This document shows, in pieces, positions 1-5,558 of a stretch of 5,558 nucleotides of DNA; the first letter of the stretch is position 1, and every line of letters starts with the position of its first letter. The notes beneath the pieces are model-generated. The model searched no databases. It was not told where the DNA came from and saw only the letters and a program-made list of their open reading frames with translations. The translations under genes and the position numbers were made by a program. Source of the DNA: a bacterium (GTDB taxonomy: Bacteria > UBP14 > UBA6098); assembly GCA_030642425.1 (NCBI GenBank), contig DAOWNU010000156.1, positions 1-5,558 on the forward strand. Direction: 5' to 3'.

Positions 1-87
1 AACATGGATGGGTTCCAAGCAGATGAATCGTGCAAGGCGTTCCTTAAACTATGGTTCAATGCCCATTTAATGAAAGAAAGTAAGTAG
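1..87 (+). CDS. Possible C-terminal end of an unidentified protein (partial)
   Basis: Frame 1 is open from the left edge to a TAG stop at 85-87, giving 28 residues that end in LMKESK. The fragment has a plausible protein-like composition (aromatic and amphipathic residues such as KAFLKLWFNAHL), and the DNA becomes clearly more AT-rich right after the stop, as expected at a gene end. It would be convergent with the minus-strand operon. The stretch is too short to assign a family and could be chance: 28 open codons are not significant alone. No terminator hairpin is evident just after it. Confidence 0.35.
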   Translation, partial: NMDGFQADESCKAFLKLWFNAHLMKESK

Positions 88-318
88 AGAATATGTCAAC
101 TATGAACTATAAAATAGACCCATTTAACGCAACGCTACCGTTATCTGCAAATCTCGTGTTGTTTATTTCAAAGAAGATTACTTCGCGGACAGTTCTTGAC
201 TTTAGAGTATAAATATTACATTCTTATTGCTTTTGTTGTTTGAGTAAAATCCGTCTATTTATATAAATCATTGTTCTTTAATAAGTTATAGGTTGTTAAT
301 GGAGGATTTTGGTGTGAA
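88..318. other. AT-rich intergenic spacer with no recognisable gene
   Basis: This stretch is distinctly AT-rich compared with the operon and has stops in all frames at short intervals. It contains a perfect 12-bp palindrome ATTTATATAAAT at 257-268. It also holds a good Shine-Dalgarno-like GGAGG at 301-305, followed by a GTG at 314 that opens only a six-codon frame ending in TAG at 332-334. A TTGACT at 196-201 lacks a well-spaced -10 box. No tRNA, rRNA or conserved RNA fold was recognised. Position 93-120 resembles the repeat array further right and is listed separately. Confidence 0.5.
93..120 (-). repeat. Solitary inverted copy of the array motif
   Basis: ATGTCAACTATGAA at 93-106 is the exact reverse complement of TTCATAGTTGACAT at 454-467 inside the tandem array (14 of 14). 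Immediately after it, AACTATAAAA at 105-114, followed by TAGACC, resembles the reverse complement of the first array unit (GGTCTTTTATAGTT, 324-337) with a two-base insertion. The segment therefore shares two versions of the array motif in opposite orientation and lies six bases after the stop of the possible gene at 1-87. It may be a detached, decayed array unit or one arm of a long imperfect inverted repeat. Chance similarity of AT-rich sequence is possible but unlikely for both matches. Confidence 0.5.
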
Positions 319-610
319 AAAAGGTCTTTTATAGTTGACATAGGCCATTTCAGATGGGATACAAAGGCTTTCATGGTTGACACAGACTATTTCAGATGGG
401 ATACAAAGGCTTTTATAATTGACACAGACGCTTTCAGATGGGATGCAAAGGCTTTCATAGTTGACATAGACGCTTTCAGGTGGGATACAAAGGCTTTCAT
501 GCTTGACCCATACTGTTTCAGATGCTATCGAAAGGCTTTCAGAGTCGGTCGAAACGCTTTCAAAGACGGTCGAAACGCTTTCAAAGATGTTTAAAACGCT
601 TGCAAAAAGG
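319..610. repeat. 21-bp tandem repeat array with 42-bp higher-order units (about 14 copies)
   Basis: A TTTC/TTTT anchor recurs at 327, 348, 369, 390, 411, 432, 453, 474, 495, 516, 537, 558 and 579, and in degenerate form (TTGC) at 600. Every step is exactly 21 bp and there are no indels. In the left two thirds two alternating half-units form a 42-bp repeat: one half carries AAAGGCTTTCAT then GTTGACA, the other carries GACGCTTTCAGATGGGATAC. AAAGGCTTT stands at 363, 405, 447, 489 and 531. At the right end a simple 21-bp unit is repeated (AGACGGTCGAAACGCTTTC), indicating a separate expansion. The minus strand is open from a GTG at 660 to a TAA at 286-288 (124 codons) as heptapeptides such as ESLCIPS and ESVCVNY. 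The plus strand is open from 295 to a stop ending at 594 or shortly after, as heptapeptides such as AFRWDTK. A 21-bp period keeps frames open automatically, neither frame has a convincing ribosome binding site, and substitutions between units do not concentrate at third codon positions. I therefore call it a DNA repeat rather than a gene. Confidence 0.9.
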
Positions 611-650
611 AGTATTTTAAATTCTTTGGCGAATGAAACTAATCTAAGCT

Positions 651-672
651 TATTTCTCACAAATGTGAAATA
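651..672. other. Imperfect AT-rich dyad
   Basis: TATTTC at 651-656 pairs with GAAATA at 667-672, with further partial pairing inside (a T-T mismatch, then CA with TG). The 22-base dyad lies about 40 bp right of the tandem array. It could be a small hairpin or a protein-binding site. It is not followed by a U-tract on either strand, so a terminator role is not supported. Confidence 0.3.
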
Positions 673-707
673 TTAAGAAACAAATACGGGCATAACAATT
701 AGAAATA

Positions 708-734
708 GGGTTCAAGGGTTCGAGGGTTCGAGGG
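708..734. repeat. 8-bp tandem repeat, about 3.4 copies
   Basis: GGGTTCAA (708-715), GGGTTCGA (716-723) and GGGTTCGA (724-731) are followed by a partial GGG (732-734). The period of eight is not a multiple of three, in keeping with non-coding DNA. The unit is unrelated to the 21-bp array. It is a simple-sequence tract that could vary in copy number by slippage. Confidence 0.75.
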
Positions 735-762
735 AAGATAAAATGGCATGTGCGTTTATGAA

Positions 763-791
763 ACACCCGTAGGGGAGAGACCCTCCCGTGT
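763..791 (-). terminator. Possible transcription terminator or intergenic hairpin after the threonine operon
   Basis: GGGAG (773-777) pairs perfectly with CTCCC (783-787) around a five-base loop. An outer ACAC (763-766) can pair with GTGT (788-791) across a six-base one-sided bulge. On the minus strand the structure begins about 50 bases after the operon's last stop codon and is followed by only three T residues, so it is a weak intrinsic terminator at best. The GTAGGGG at 769-775 also resembles the start of hairpin repeats (GTAGGGGCGAC type) scattered in many environmental bacterial genomes, so it may be a decayed repetitive element instead. Confidence 0.35.
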
Positions 792-840
792 GGAGATTTT
801 CGATATAAATGGAAAAACGGTAATTGCCGGAAATGCCGAT

Positions 841-2046
841 CTATGAACCGATCAGCGCCTTCATAAATTGGTCGCCGACAATTGTGCCGAAACTACCGCG
901 CTTCGTGCTTTCTTCGTCGTATCGGGTAACTGCGTCGGGTTCCAAAAGTGGGTTATATATTAGAAACGGAACCGGGTCGTGCACGTGGGTGCGCACCGCG
1001 CAGGGCGTGCCGTGGTCGGGCGTTACCGCTATCGCAACGGGTTCGGTCATTTTCGCGGTTTCCTCCGCGATGAATTTCACTATCCGTTTGTCCAGATACT
1101 CGATAGTGCGGATTTTCAGGTCGATATCGCCCTCGTGGCCGGCCTCGTCGGTGGCCTCGACGTGGAGATACACGAGGTCGTGATCGGCGAGGGCCTCGAC
1201 AGCCGCGCGCGCCTTGCCCTCGTAATTTGTGTCGTAGAGGCCGGTCGCGCCCTCGACCTCGATAACGTCCATGCCCGCGTATATGCCAAGCCCCTTCACG
1301 AGATCGACGGCGGAGATTACCGCTCCTTTTATGTTGTATAGTTCCTGCATGGTTTTCATTTTAGGTCGATGCCCCGGCGACCAGAACCAGACCGAGTTCG
1401 CGGGGTCTTTACCGGCAGAAATTCGCTTTTGATTGACTGGATGCTTTTCGAGGATCGCCTGCGATTTCAGGATAAGCGAATTGAGGGAGGTCGCTGTCGC
1501 CTCGCCCTCCGACGAAGCCGCGCGAATCATGACATCCGTGAACGGCGTGCCGGGAACGTCGTGCGGGGGCGTGCAGGCGATTTTGTCGGAGCCGTTTTTC
1601 ATCACAAAAAGATGTCGATAGCTCACGCCCGGATGGAAAATCATATCCAGCGAACCAATCGTTCGATTAAGCTCATTTATTATCCCGGTCGATTCCTCTG
1701 TGGTGATGTGTCCTGCGGAATGATTTTTTATTATATCGTCTTCGATACATATAAGATTGCATCTCATCGCGAGGTCGGTTGGGTCAAGTTCGACGCCCAT
1801 GCTTGCGGCTTCGAGCACTCCGCGCCCCTGAAAAACTTCGCGGGCGTTGTAGCCGAGCACGGCGAGATTGGCCACGGCGCTTCCCGGATGCATATCCTCC
1901 GGAACTGTAACAAATTTGCCGCATCTCCCTCGCGCGCAGAGCGCGTCGATATTCGGAATATCGGCGACCATCAGCGGCGTCTTGCCGCCAAGTTGTTCAA
2001 GTGGTCGGTCGGACATGCCGTCGCCGAGAATTATTACATACTTCAT
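841..2046 (-). CDS. apgM: Proposed homoserine kinase / cofactor-independent phosphoglycerate mutase-like protein
   Basis: This 401-residue protein belongs to the alkaline-phosphatase superfamily, in the archaeal-type cofactor-independent phosphoglycerate mutase branch. Visible metal and catalytic positions are Asp9 in ILGDGMSD, Ser56 in PGSAVANLAVLGYN (the phosphoryl-transfer residue), Asp300 and His304 in ATDEAGHEGD, Asp344-His345 in TPDHGTP, and His354/His356 in RTHVHDPVPF. Length and motifs match the bacterial subfamily annotated as 'proposed homoserine kinase', found in threonine operons of organisms that lack a classical GHMP-type ThrB. The likely reaction here is phosphorylation of homoserine to O-phosphohomoserine, in the cytoplasm. 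The ATG at 2044-2046 overlaps the thrC stop by four bases (ATGA), with AAGGA nine bases upstream (2056-2060), which supports this start and translational coupling. It is the last gene of the operon (TAG at 841-843). The family is certain. Homoserine kinase activity is inferred from context; phosphoglycerate mutase activity remains possible, so the symbol reflects family only. Confidence 0.9.
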   Translation of the reverse strand: MKYVIILGDGMSDRPLEQLGGKTPLMVADIPNIDALCARGRCGKFVTVPEDMHPGSAVANLAVLGYNAREVFQGRGVLEAASMGVELDPTDLAMRCNLICIEDDIIKNHSAGHITTEESTGIINELNRTIGSLDMIFHPGVSYRHLFVMKNGSDKIACTPPHDVPGTPFTDVMIRAASSEGEATATSLNSLILKSQAILEKHPVNQKRISAGKDPANSVWFWSPGHRPKMKTMQELYNIKGAVISAVDLVKGLGIYAGMDVIEVEGATGLYDTNYEGKARAAVEALADHDLVYLHVEATDEAGHEGDIDLKIRTIEYLDKRIVKFIAEETAKMTEPVAIAVTPDHGTPCAVRTHVHDPVPFLIYNPLLEPDAVTRYDEESTKRGSFGTIVGDQFMKALIGS

Positions 2047-3413
2047 CGGAATTTTTCCTTCAGCCAGAGCTTGAACTCATCATAATCGTGATTCAGGTTT
2101 CCGAACATCTCGATCTTCTCGTCGAGGCCCTCGAGGCTTGGTGGTAGTTCCGGGTCGAACGAGAGAATCTCGCGGATTTTATCGGGGAATTTCGCGGGGT
2201 GTGCCGTTTCGAGCGAAACGCACAGTTGCCCCGGCGCGACGTCTGAATTTTCAATGTAGTGCTGCAGGCCCGCCCATCCGACAGAGCCGTGCGGTTCGAG
2301 AAGAAGTCTGTGCTTCTCCCATGCGTCGCTTATCGTCTTTTCAGTTTCTTTATCGTCGATGCTCACGGAATAAATATCTTTTCGGAGAGCGTCCATATCC
2401 GGTTGTTTATGTATATCTCCCTTTTCGTCCATATTTCCGCCGAACAGCGCGACGAGGCGGGGGATATTGCTCGGATGCCCGACATTCATCGCGCTCGATA
2501 TACAGTTGCGCGATGGCTCGAGTTTCTCGTAATTGCCAGAATCGACGAAGTTTGGGAATTCGTCGTTCTCGTTCGTCGCCACGACGAATTTTTTGACCGG
2601 CAGACCCATCCGTTTCGCGATAAGCCCGCCGCAAAGGTCCCCAAAATTTCCGGAAGGAACCGAAAAGATAACATCGTCGTCCGGCTTCCCGTCGCGCAGT
2701 TTCGCGAATCCGTAGAAATAATAGACAGTCTGTGGAATAAGGCGTCCGATGTTTATCGAATTTGCGGAAGAGAGATTCATATAATCGAGTTCCGGGTCGG
2801 CAAAAGCCCGCTTTACAAGCGCCTGACAGTCGTCGAATTTCCCGTTTAGTGCGAGAATACGGACATTTTTACCGAGGGTCGTCATCTGTTTGCGTTGCCG
2901 TGCGGTAACTTCCTTTTCTGGAAATAGAACGACGACCTCGATGTTGTCGAGGCCGTAGAATGCATTCGCGATTGCGCTCCCGGTGTCGCCGGAAGTCGCG
3001 GTCAGGATAACCAACTTGCCGGATCGCCTTTTCAAAAAGTAGTGCATCAGTCTGCCCATCATCCTCGCGGCGAAATCCTTGAAAGACGCGGTCGGCCCCC
3101 GGTCGAGGCGCATGACGAATTTGTTGTCATAGACTTTTTCCAGCGGAACTTCATAGTTATAGGCATCTTTGACGATTCGCATCAGTTCCGCGTCCGGGAT
3201 CTCTCCACCAAAAAACTTCTTGCCAACGGCGAACGCGATTTCGTAGTAGGGCGCGGATGAAAAAGAGAGGATTTCATCGCTCGTGAAACGGGGAATATCG
3301 ACCGGCATATATAATCCGCCATCCGGCGCGATGCCCTTCAGCAGAGCCTGTTCGAAAGATACCGGTTCCGCCTTCAAATTTGTTGACCTAAAGACTGTCG
3401 ATCCTATGCTCAT
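2043..3413 (-). CDS. thrC: Threonine synthase
   Basis: ThrC is the PLP enzyme that converts O-phosphohomoserine and water to threonine and phosphate, the last step of threonine synthesis. The 456-residue protein is of the longer bacterial/fungal type (E. coli ThrC is 428). It opens with the family N-terminal segment (FRSTN, then SFEQALLKGIAPDGGLYMP, residues 9-37). The PLP lysine is Lys112 in TASFKDFAARMMGRL. SGDTGSAIANAF follows at 141-152, then the PLP phosphate-binding loop SGNFGDLCGG at 254-263 and the C-terminal ETAHPAKFP at 402-410. All expected active-site motifs are present and the reading frame is intact. The ATG at 3411-3413 has AAGGA seven bases upstream (3421-3425). The gene starts 25 bp after the aminotransferase stop and its TGA overlaps the next start, so the proposed kinase and synthase are probably made in balanced amounts. 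No attenuator or riboswitch is visible before it. Confidence 0.96.
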   Translation of the reverse strand: MSIGSTVFRSTNLKAEPVSFEQALLKGIAPDGGLYMPVDIPRFTSDEILSFSSAPYYEIAFAVGKKFFGGEIPDAELMRIVKDAYNYEVPLEKVYDNKFVMRLDRGPTASFKDFAARMMGRLMHYFLKRRSGKLVILTATSGDTGSAIANAFYGLDNIEVVVLFPEKEVTARQRKQMTTLGKNVRILALNGKFDDCQALVKRAFADPELDYMNLSSANSINIGRLIPQTVYYFYGFAKLRDGKPDDDVIFSVPSGNFGDLCGGLIAKRMGLPVKKFVVATNENDEFPNFVDSGNYEKLEPSRNCISSAMNVGHPSNIPRLVALFGGNMDEKGDIHKQPDMDALRKDIYSVSIDDKETEKTISDAWEKHRLLLEPHGSVGWAGLQHYIENSDVAPGQLCVSLETAHPAKFPDKIREILSFDPELPPSLEGLDEKIEMFGNLNHDYDEFKLWLKEKFR

Positions 3414-3420
3414 GTATTTA

Positions 3421-3425
3421 TCCTT
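3421..3425 (-). promoter_or_regulatory. Ribosome binding site of thrC
   Basis: The minus strand reads AAGGA, seven bases before the ATG at 3413. It lies in the 25-bp gap after the aminotransferase stop and fixes the thrC start. Confidence 0.7.
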
Positions 3426-3438
3426 CTTCTGTAAATAT

Positions 3439-4668
3439 TTATTCTATCCCGAGTCGATTTCTGACGCATCCGGATAATCTCTCGACGGCCTTAGCCAATT
3501 CTTCCTTTGTAGCAAAGGAGAAATTGATCCTCATCGTGTTATTGGCCGGATTTTCGCCAAAGAAAACACTTCCGGGCACAAACGCGACCTTATATTTTAT
3601 TGCATCGTAGAAAAGCTCGTTCGTATCGATCTCCTCCGGGAGTGTAACCCAGAGGAACAACCCGCCCTCCGGCTTTGTCCACGTTACACCCATCTCTGCG
3701 GGAAAACACGCTTTCATTGTTTCGAGGAAAACATCGAGCTTTTCCCGATAATATTTTACACACTTGCTAAGGTGCTCTTCCAATCCCATTTCGGTGAGAA
3801 AAGCCGCGCACATATCCTGATTGTATTTCGGCGTGTTCAGGACGTTTCCCTCTTTGATGTTCGTCATTTTATCGATTACTTCGGCGGGGCCGATCTTGAA
3901 ACCGACGCGCAGTCCCGGACAGAATAGCTTCAAGAAAGTGTATAGCCCGATCACATGCCCACCGCCGCGTTCCTGATCGAGCGAGAATATCGATGGGATA
4001 GTTTCGCCGTAATACCGCAGATCGCGATACGGGCTGTCCTCTACGATAGGGATATCCCATTCCCGGCTCAAATCGAGCAATGCGAGCCTCTTTTCGAGGC
4101 TCATCGTGATTCCCGTCGGGTTCTGGAAATCGGGAACCACATAGATGAATTTCGGTTTCCGGTTATCTTTTGCGAGTTCCTCGATTTTCGCGCGGAATCC
4201 GTCGATATTCGAACCGTCGTCTTCGATATCCACGCCCTCGAACACAGGCCTTTGCATCTGAAACGCCACTATCGCGCCCGCGAATGTCGGGCGGTCGAGA
4301 AGGACCGTGTCTCCGGGATTCAGAAACAGCCTTCCCAGAATATCGAGTCCGTGCTGCCCGGACGAGGTTATCAGGAGATTATCGGCCGGGATATCGATGT
4401 TGTCCCGCCGGAGAAATCCAAGCACCGCATCGACGAGCTTCTGCTCGCCCTTTATGGCGGTGTATTGCATCACGCCTTCAAGATTTTCATCGAGCATCCT
4501 ACCGGAAACGAGCCGCATTTCGTGTTTCAGGAACATATCCGGCGAGGGAAGCCCGCCCGCGAGCGAGATTATCTCCGGGTCTTTCAGAAGGTCGAACAAT
4601 TTCCCTATCGAGTATCCGCCATACTCCTGCATATTGTCCGCAAATCGCGCATTCCAGTCGTGTATCAT
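3439..4668 (-). CDS. PLP-dependent aminotransferase, LysN/ARO8-like (2-aminoadipate aminotransferase/MocR-type catalytic domain)
   Basis: This 409-residue fold-type-I (class I/II) aminotransferase has no N-terminal winged-helix domain, so it is an enzyme and not a MocR regulator. The N-terminus has the subgroup's ISLAGGLPSPDMF (34-46). The core carries TSSGQHGLDILGRLFLNPGD (101-120) and the PLP-ring contacts Asn183 (FQNPTG), Asp211 and Tyr214 (VEDSPY). The Schiff-base lysine is Lys247 in YTFLKLFCPGLRVGF, with Arg254 for the phosphate, and Arg380 in MRINFSF should bind the substrate carboxylate. Relatives act on 2-aminoadipate, aromatic or branched-chain amino acids, with glutamate/2-oxoglutarate as partner; the substrate here cannot be told from sequence. 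The residue before the lysine is Leu246, where Ser is usual. The ATG at 4666-4668 has GGGAG six bases upstream, and the gene begins 30 bp after its upstream neighbour. Position before thrC suggests a role around aspartate-family amino acids. Confidence 0.92.
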   Translation of the reverse strand: MIHDWNARFADNMQEYGGYSIGKLFDLLKDPEIISLAGGLPSPDMFLKHEMRLVSGRMLDENLEGVMQYTAIKGEQKLVDAVLGFLRRDNIDIPADNLLITSSGQHGLDILGRLFLNPGDTVLLDRPTFAGAIVAFQMQRPVFEGVDIEDDGSNIDGFRAKIEELAKDNRKPKFIYVVPDFQNPTGITMSLEKRLALLDLSREWDIPIVEDSPYRDLRYYGETIPSIFSLDQERGGGHVIGLYTFLKLFCPGLRVGFKIGPAEVIDKMTNIKEGNVLNTPKYNQDMCAAFLTEMGLEEHLSKCVKYYREKLDVFLETMKACFPAEMGVTWTKPEGGLFLWVTLPEEIDTNELFYDAIKYKVAFVPGSVFFGENPANNTMRINFSFATKEELAKAVERLSGCVRNRLGIE

Positions 4669-4674
4669 GAATTT

Positions 4675-4679
4675 CTCCC
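4675..4679 (-). promoter_or_regulatory. Ribosome binding site of the aminotransferase gene
   Basis: The minus strand reads GGGAG, six bases before the ATG at 4668. It lies within the 30-bp gap after the preceding gene and supports the chosen start. Confidence 0.7.
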
Positions 4680-4698
4680 GCCGTTAAGTTACGTTAAA

Positions 4699-5558
4699 TC
4701 AGCTTCTCGGTTGACAGCTTTCCGCGAAAACGGCCCTCATCCCGCGCTTCATCATCAGCCTGCCGTCCTTGCTCGCACGAATAGCTTTGTTATAGATTAC
4801 TTCGCCGATATTCTCGGCTATTTCGTCGCGCTCTTCCTCCGAAATGAAATATGTCGCCATCGTATCGAGTTCGTGCGCGGTGCCGTCGCTCTCGTATTTG
4901 AATGTCATGTCGGTGCCGCTCGCAAGAACCTTGAACATCTCATCGGTCCAATTGAAATTTTCCATGCCGAGATCGGGGTTGATGTAGATATGCGCGGCGA
5001 GGCTCACGCCCTTTATGTCACTTGCATCGAGTTCTTTAGCGCACTGGATGAAATTCGTAGCGGTGGAGCCGTTGCCGATGTTAATCTCATAAATCGGCGA
5101 TGTGCCGTCCTCGCGGATGAACTCGTTCATGATGTTCAAAAGCATCCTGAACTGCACCGGATTCTGAGTTGCAAGCAGCATCGAGATTTTGATATGAAGA
5201 TTCGGGATGTCCCTGCCGTAGTAGCATATCGCGACAATCGTGCTCCAGCTCGGGTTCAGGAAAAAATCGCTCCCGGTTGCGAGAGCCGTGCGCGTTATAC
5301 CGTCGAGATAGATAAGATGGTTATTGTTCGCAACTTCTATCCCGCCGAAATTCCCGAACGGGGTTCCTTGATTCTTCAGCGTGAGAGCACATACATCGCA
5401 GCCGCATTCGTATCTCTCGAATTTCTCGCCGGTAATCGATTCCAGTTCACGGAACCTGTCTTCCGGCTGCGGAATTCCGATAAGATTGGTGCTGCAGAAC
5501 TTGCCGGCCTTCATTATGTTCTCCGCCATCGTGAGCGTCGCAAGCAGATCGCCGTTAT
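4699..5558 (-). CDS. Conserved-looking protein of unknown function, 5' end outside the window (partial)
   Basis: The frame is open from the right edge to the TGA at 4699-4701. An internal ATG at 5527-5529 would give 276 residues, but it has no Shine-Dalgarno sequence and the frame continues upstream as NGDLLATLT, so the true start is probably beyond the window. I do not recognise the family. Numbering from that internal Met, there is a cysteine cluster CGCDVC at 42-47 preceded by Cys12, which could bind a metal or Fe-S cluster. A segment around EINIGNGSTATNF (148-160) and one around SGTDMTFKYESDG (204-216) look like conserved active-site loops. Alternating helix- and strand-like stretches suggest an alpha/beta fold, possibly a barrel. 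No signal peptide or membrane segment is seen in this part, so it is probably cytoplasmic. It ends 30 bp before the aminotransferase start and shares its strand and composition, so it is likely an operon partner. No frameshift is visible. Confidence 0.8.
   Translation of the reverse strand, partial: NGDLLATLTMAENIMKAGKFCSTNLIGIPQPEDRFRELESITGEKFERYECGCDVCALTLKNQGTPFGNFGGIEVANNNHLIYLDGITRTALATGSDFFLNPSWSTIVAICYYGRDIPNLHIKISMLLATQNPVQFRMLLNIMNEFIREDGTSPIYEINIGNGSTATNFIQCAKELDASDIKGVSLAAHIYINPDLGMENFNWTDEMFKVLASGTDMTFKYESDGTAHELDTMATYFISEEERDEIAENIGEVIYNKAIRASKDGRLMMKRGMRAVFAESCQPRS

Noticed and set aside
196..222. TTGACT with AT-rich -10-like sequence as a plus-strand promoter
   Set aside because: The best -10 match (TACATT) sits only 15 bp away with two mismatches, and no gene follows.
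301..334. GGAGG followed by GTG and a six-codon frame, a possible leader peptide
   Set aside because: The peptide (VKKGLL) has no run of regulatory codons, no attenuator hairpins follow, and no plus-strand gene lies downstream.
319..610. CRISPR-like array
   Set aside because: The period is only 21 bp with no unique spacers, variation is spread through the whole unit, and no cas gene or leader is nearby.
716..731. GGTTCGA resembling a tRNA T-arm
   Set aside because: It is part of an 8-bp tandem repeat, with no acceptor stem, anticodon arm or D-arm around it.
1369..2085. Long plus-strand open frame (238 codons) opposite the proposed homoserine kinase gene
   Set aside because: It is antisense to an intact conserved gene, has an Arg-rich composition typical of mirror frames, and shows no family motif.
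2138..2849. Two overlapping plus-strand open frames opposite thrC
   Set aside because: They lie wholly inside thrC, whose motifs are all intact, and the translations look like antisense shadows.
4170..4687. Plus-strand open frames opposite the aminotransferase
   Set aside because: They are antisense to conserved aminotransferase sequence and have Arg/Ser-rich composition with no recognisable domain.

Overview
The window carries the end of a bacterial amino-acid biosynthesis operon on the minus strand (about 841 to 5558), followed by a gene-poor, AT-rich stretch (88-840) that contains a strictly phased tandem-repeat array. The genes are moderately GC-rich and tightly packed, with Shine-Dalgarno sequences, so the source is a bacterium. 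A phosphoglycerate-mutase-like 'proposed homoserine kinase' next to threonine synthase is an arrangement I know from Bacteroidetes and several other, mostly anaerobic, lineages. I cannot place the organism more precisely; an uncultured anaerobe is plausible.

Operon, in transcription order (right to left): (1) the 3' part of a gene of unknown function that runs off the right edge (4699-5558); (2) a fold-type-I PLP aminotransferase of the LysN/ARO8/MocR-like class without a DNA-binding domain (3439-4668); (3) threonine synthase ThrC (2043-3413); (4) an alkaline-phosphatase-superfamily protein of the cofactor-independent phosphoglycerate mutase/proposed homoserine kinase family (841-2046). Gaps are 30 bp, 25 bp and then a 4-bp ATGA overlap, so the four genes are very probably co-transcribed from a promoter outside the window. 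Gene 4 would make O-phosphohomoserine and gene 3 would convert it to threonine. The aminotransferase may supply or drain a related amino acid, but its substrate cannot be read from sequence.

Non-coding flank: a short open frame at 1-87 (+) may be the tail of a gene entering from the left and converging on the operon. Between it and the operon end lie an AT-rich segment, a 292-bp array of about fourteen 21-bp repeats organised partly as 42-bp units (319-610), a hairpin-like dyad (651-672), a small 8-bp tandem repeat (708-734) and a GC-rich hairpin that may end the operon (763-791). A short piece of the array motif also occurs in inverted orientation at 93-120.

The most unusual object is the 21-bp array. 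Its anchor recurs fourteen times at exactly 21-bp steps with no indel. The period equals both seven codons and two turns of B-DNA, and both strands stay open across it. Whether it is a protein-binding array, an intergenic repeat family or a fast-evolving heptapeptide-repeat gene cannot be decided here. The operon itself is recognisable; its least understood member is the truncated first gene.
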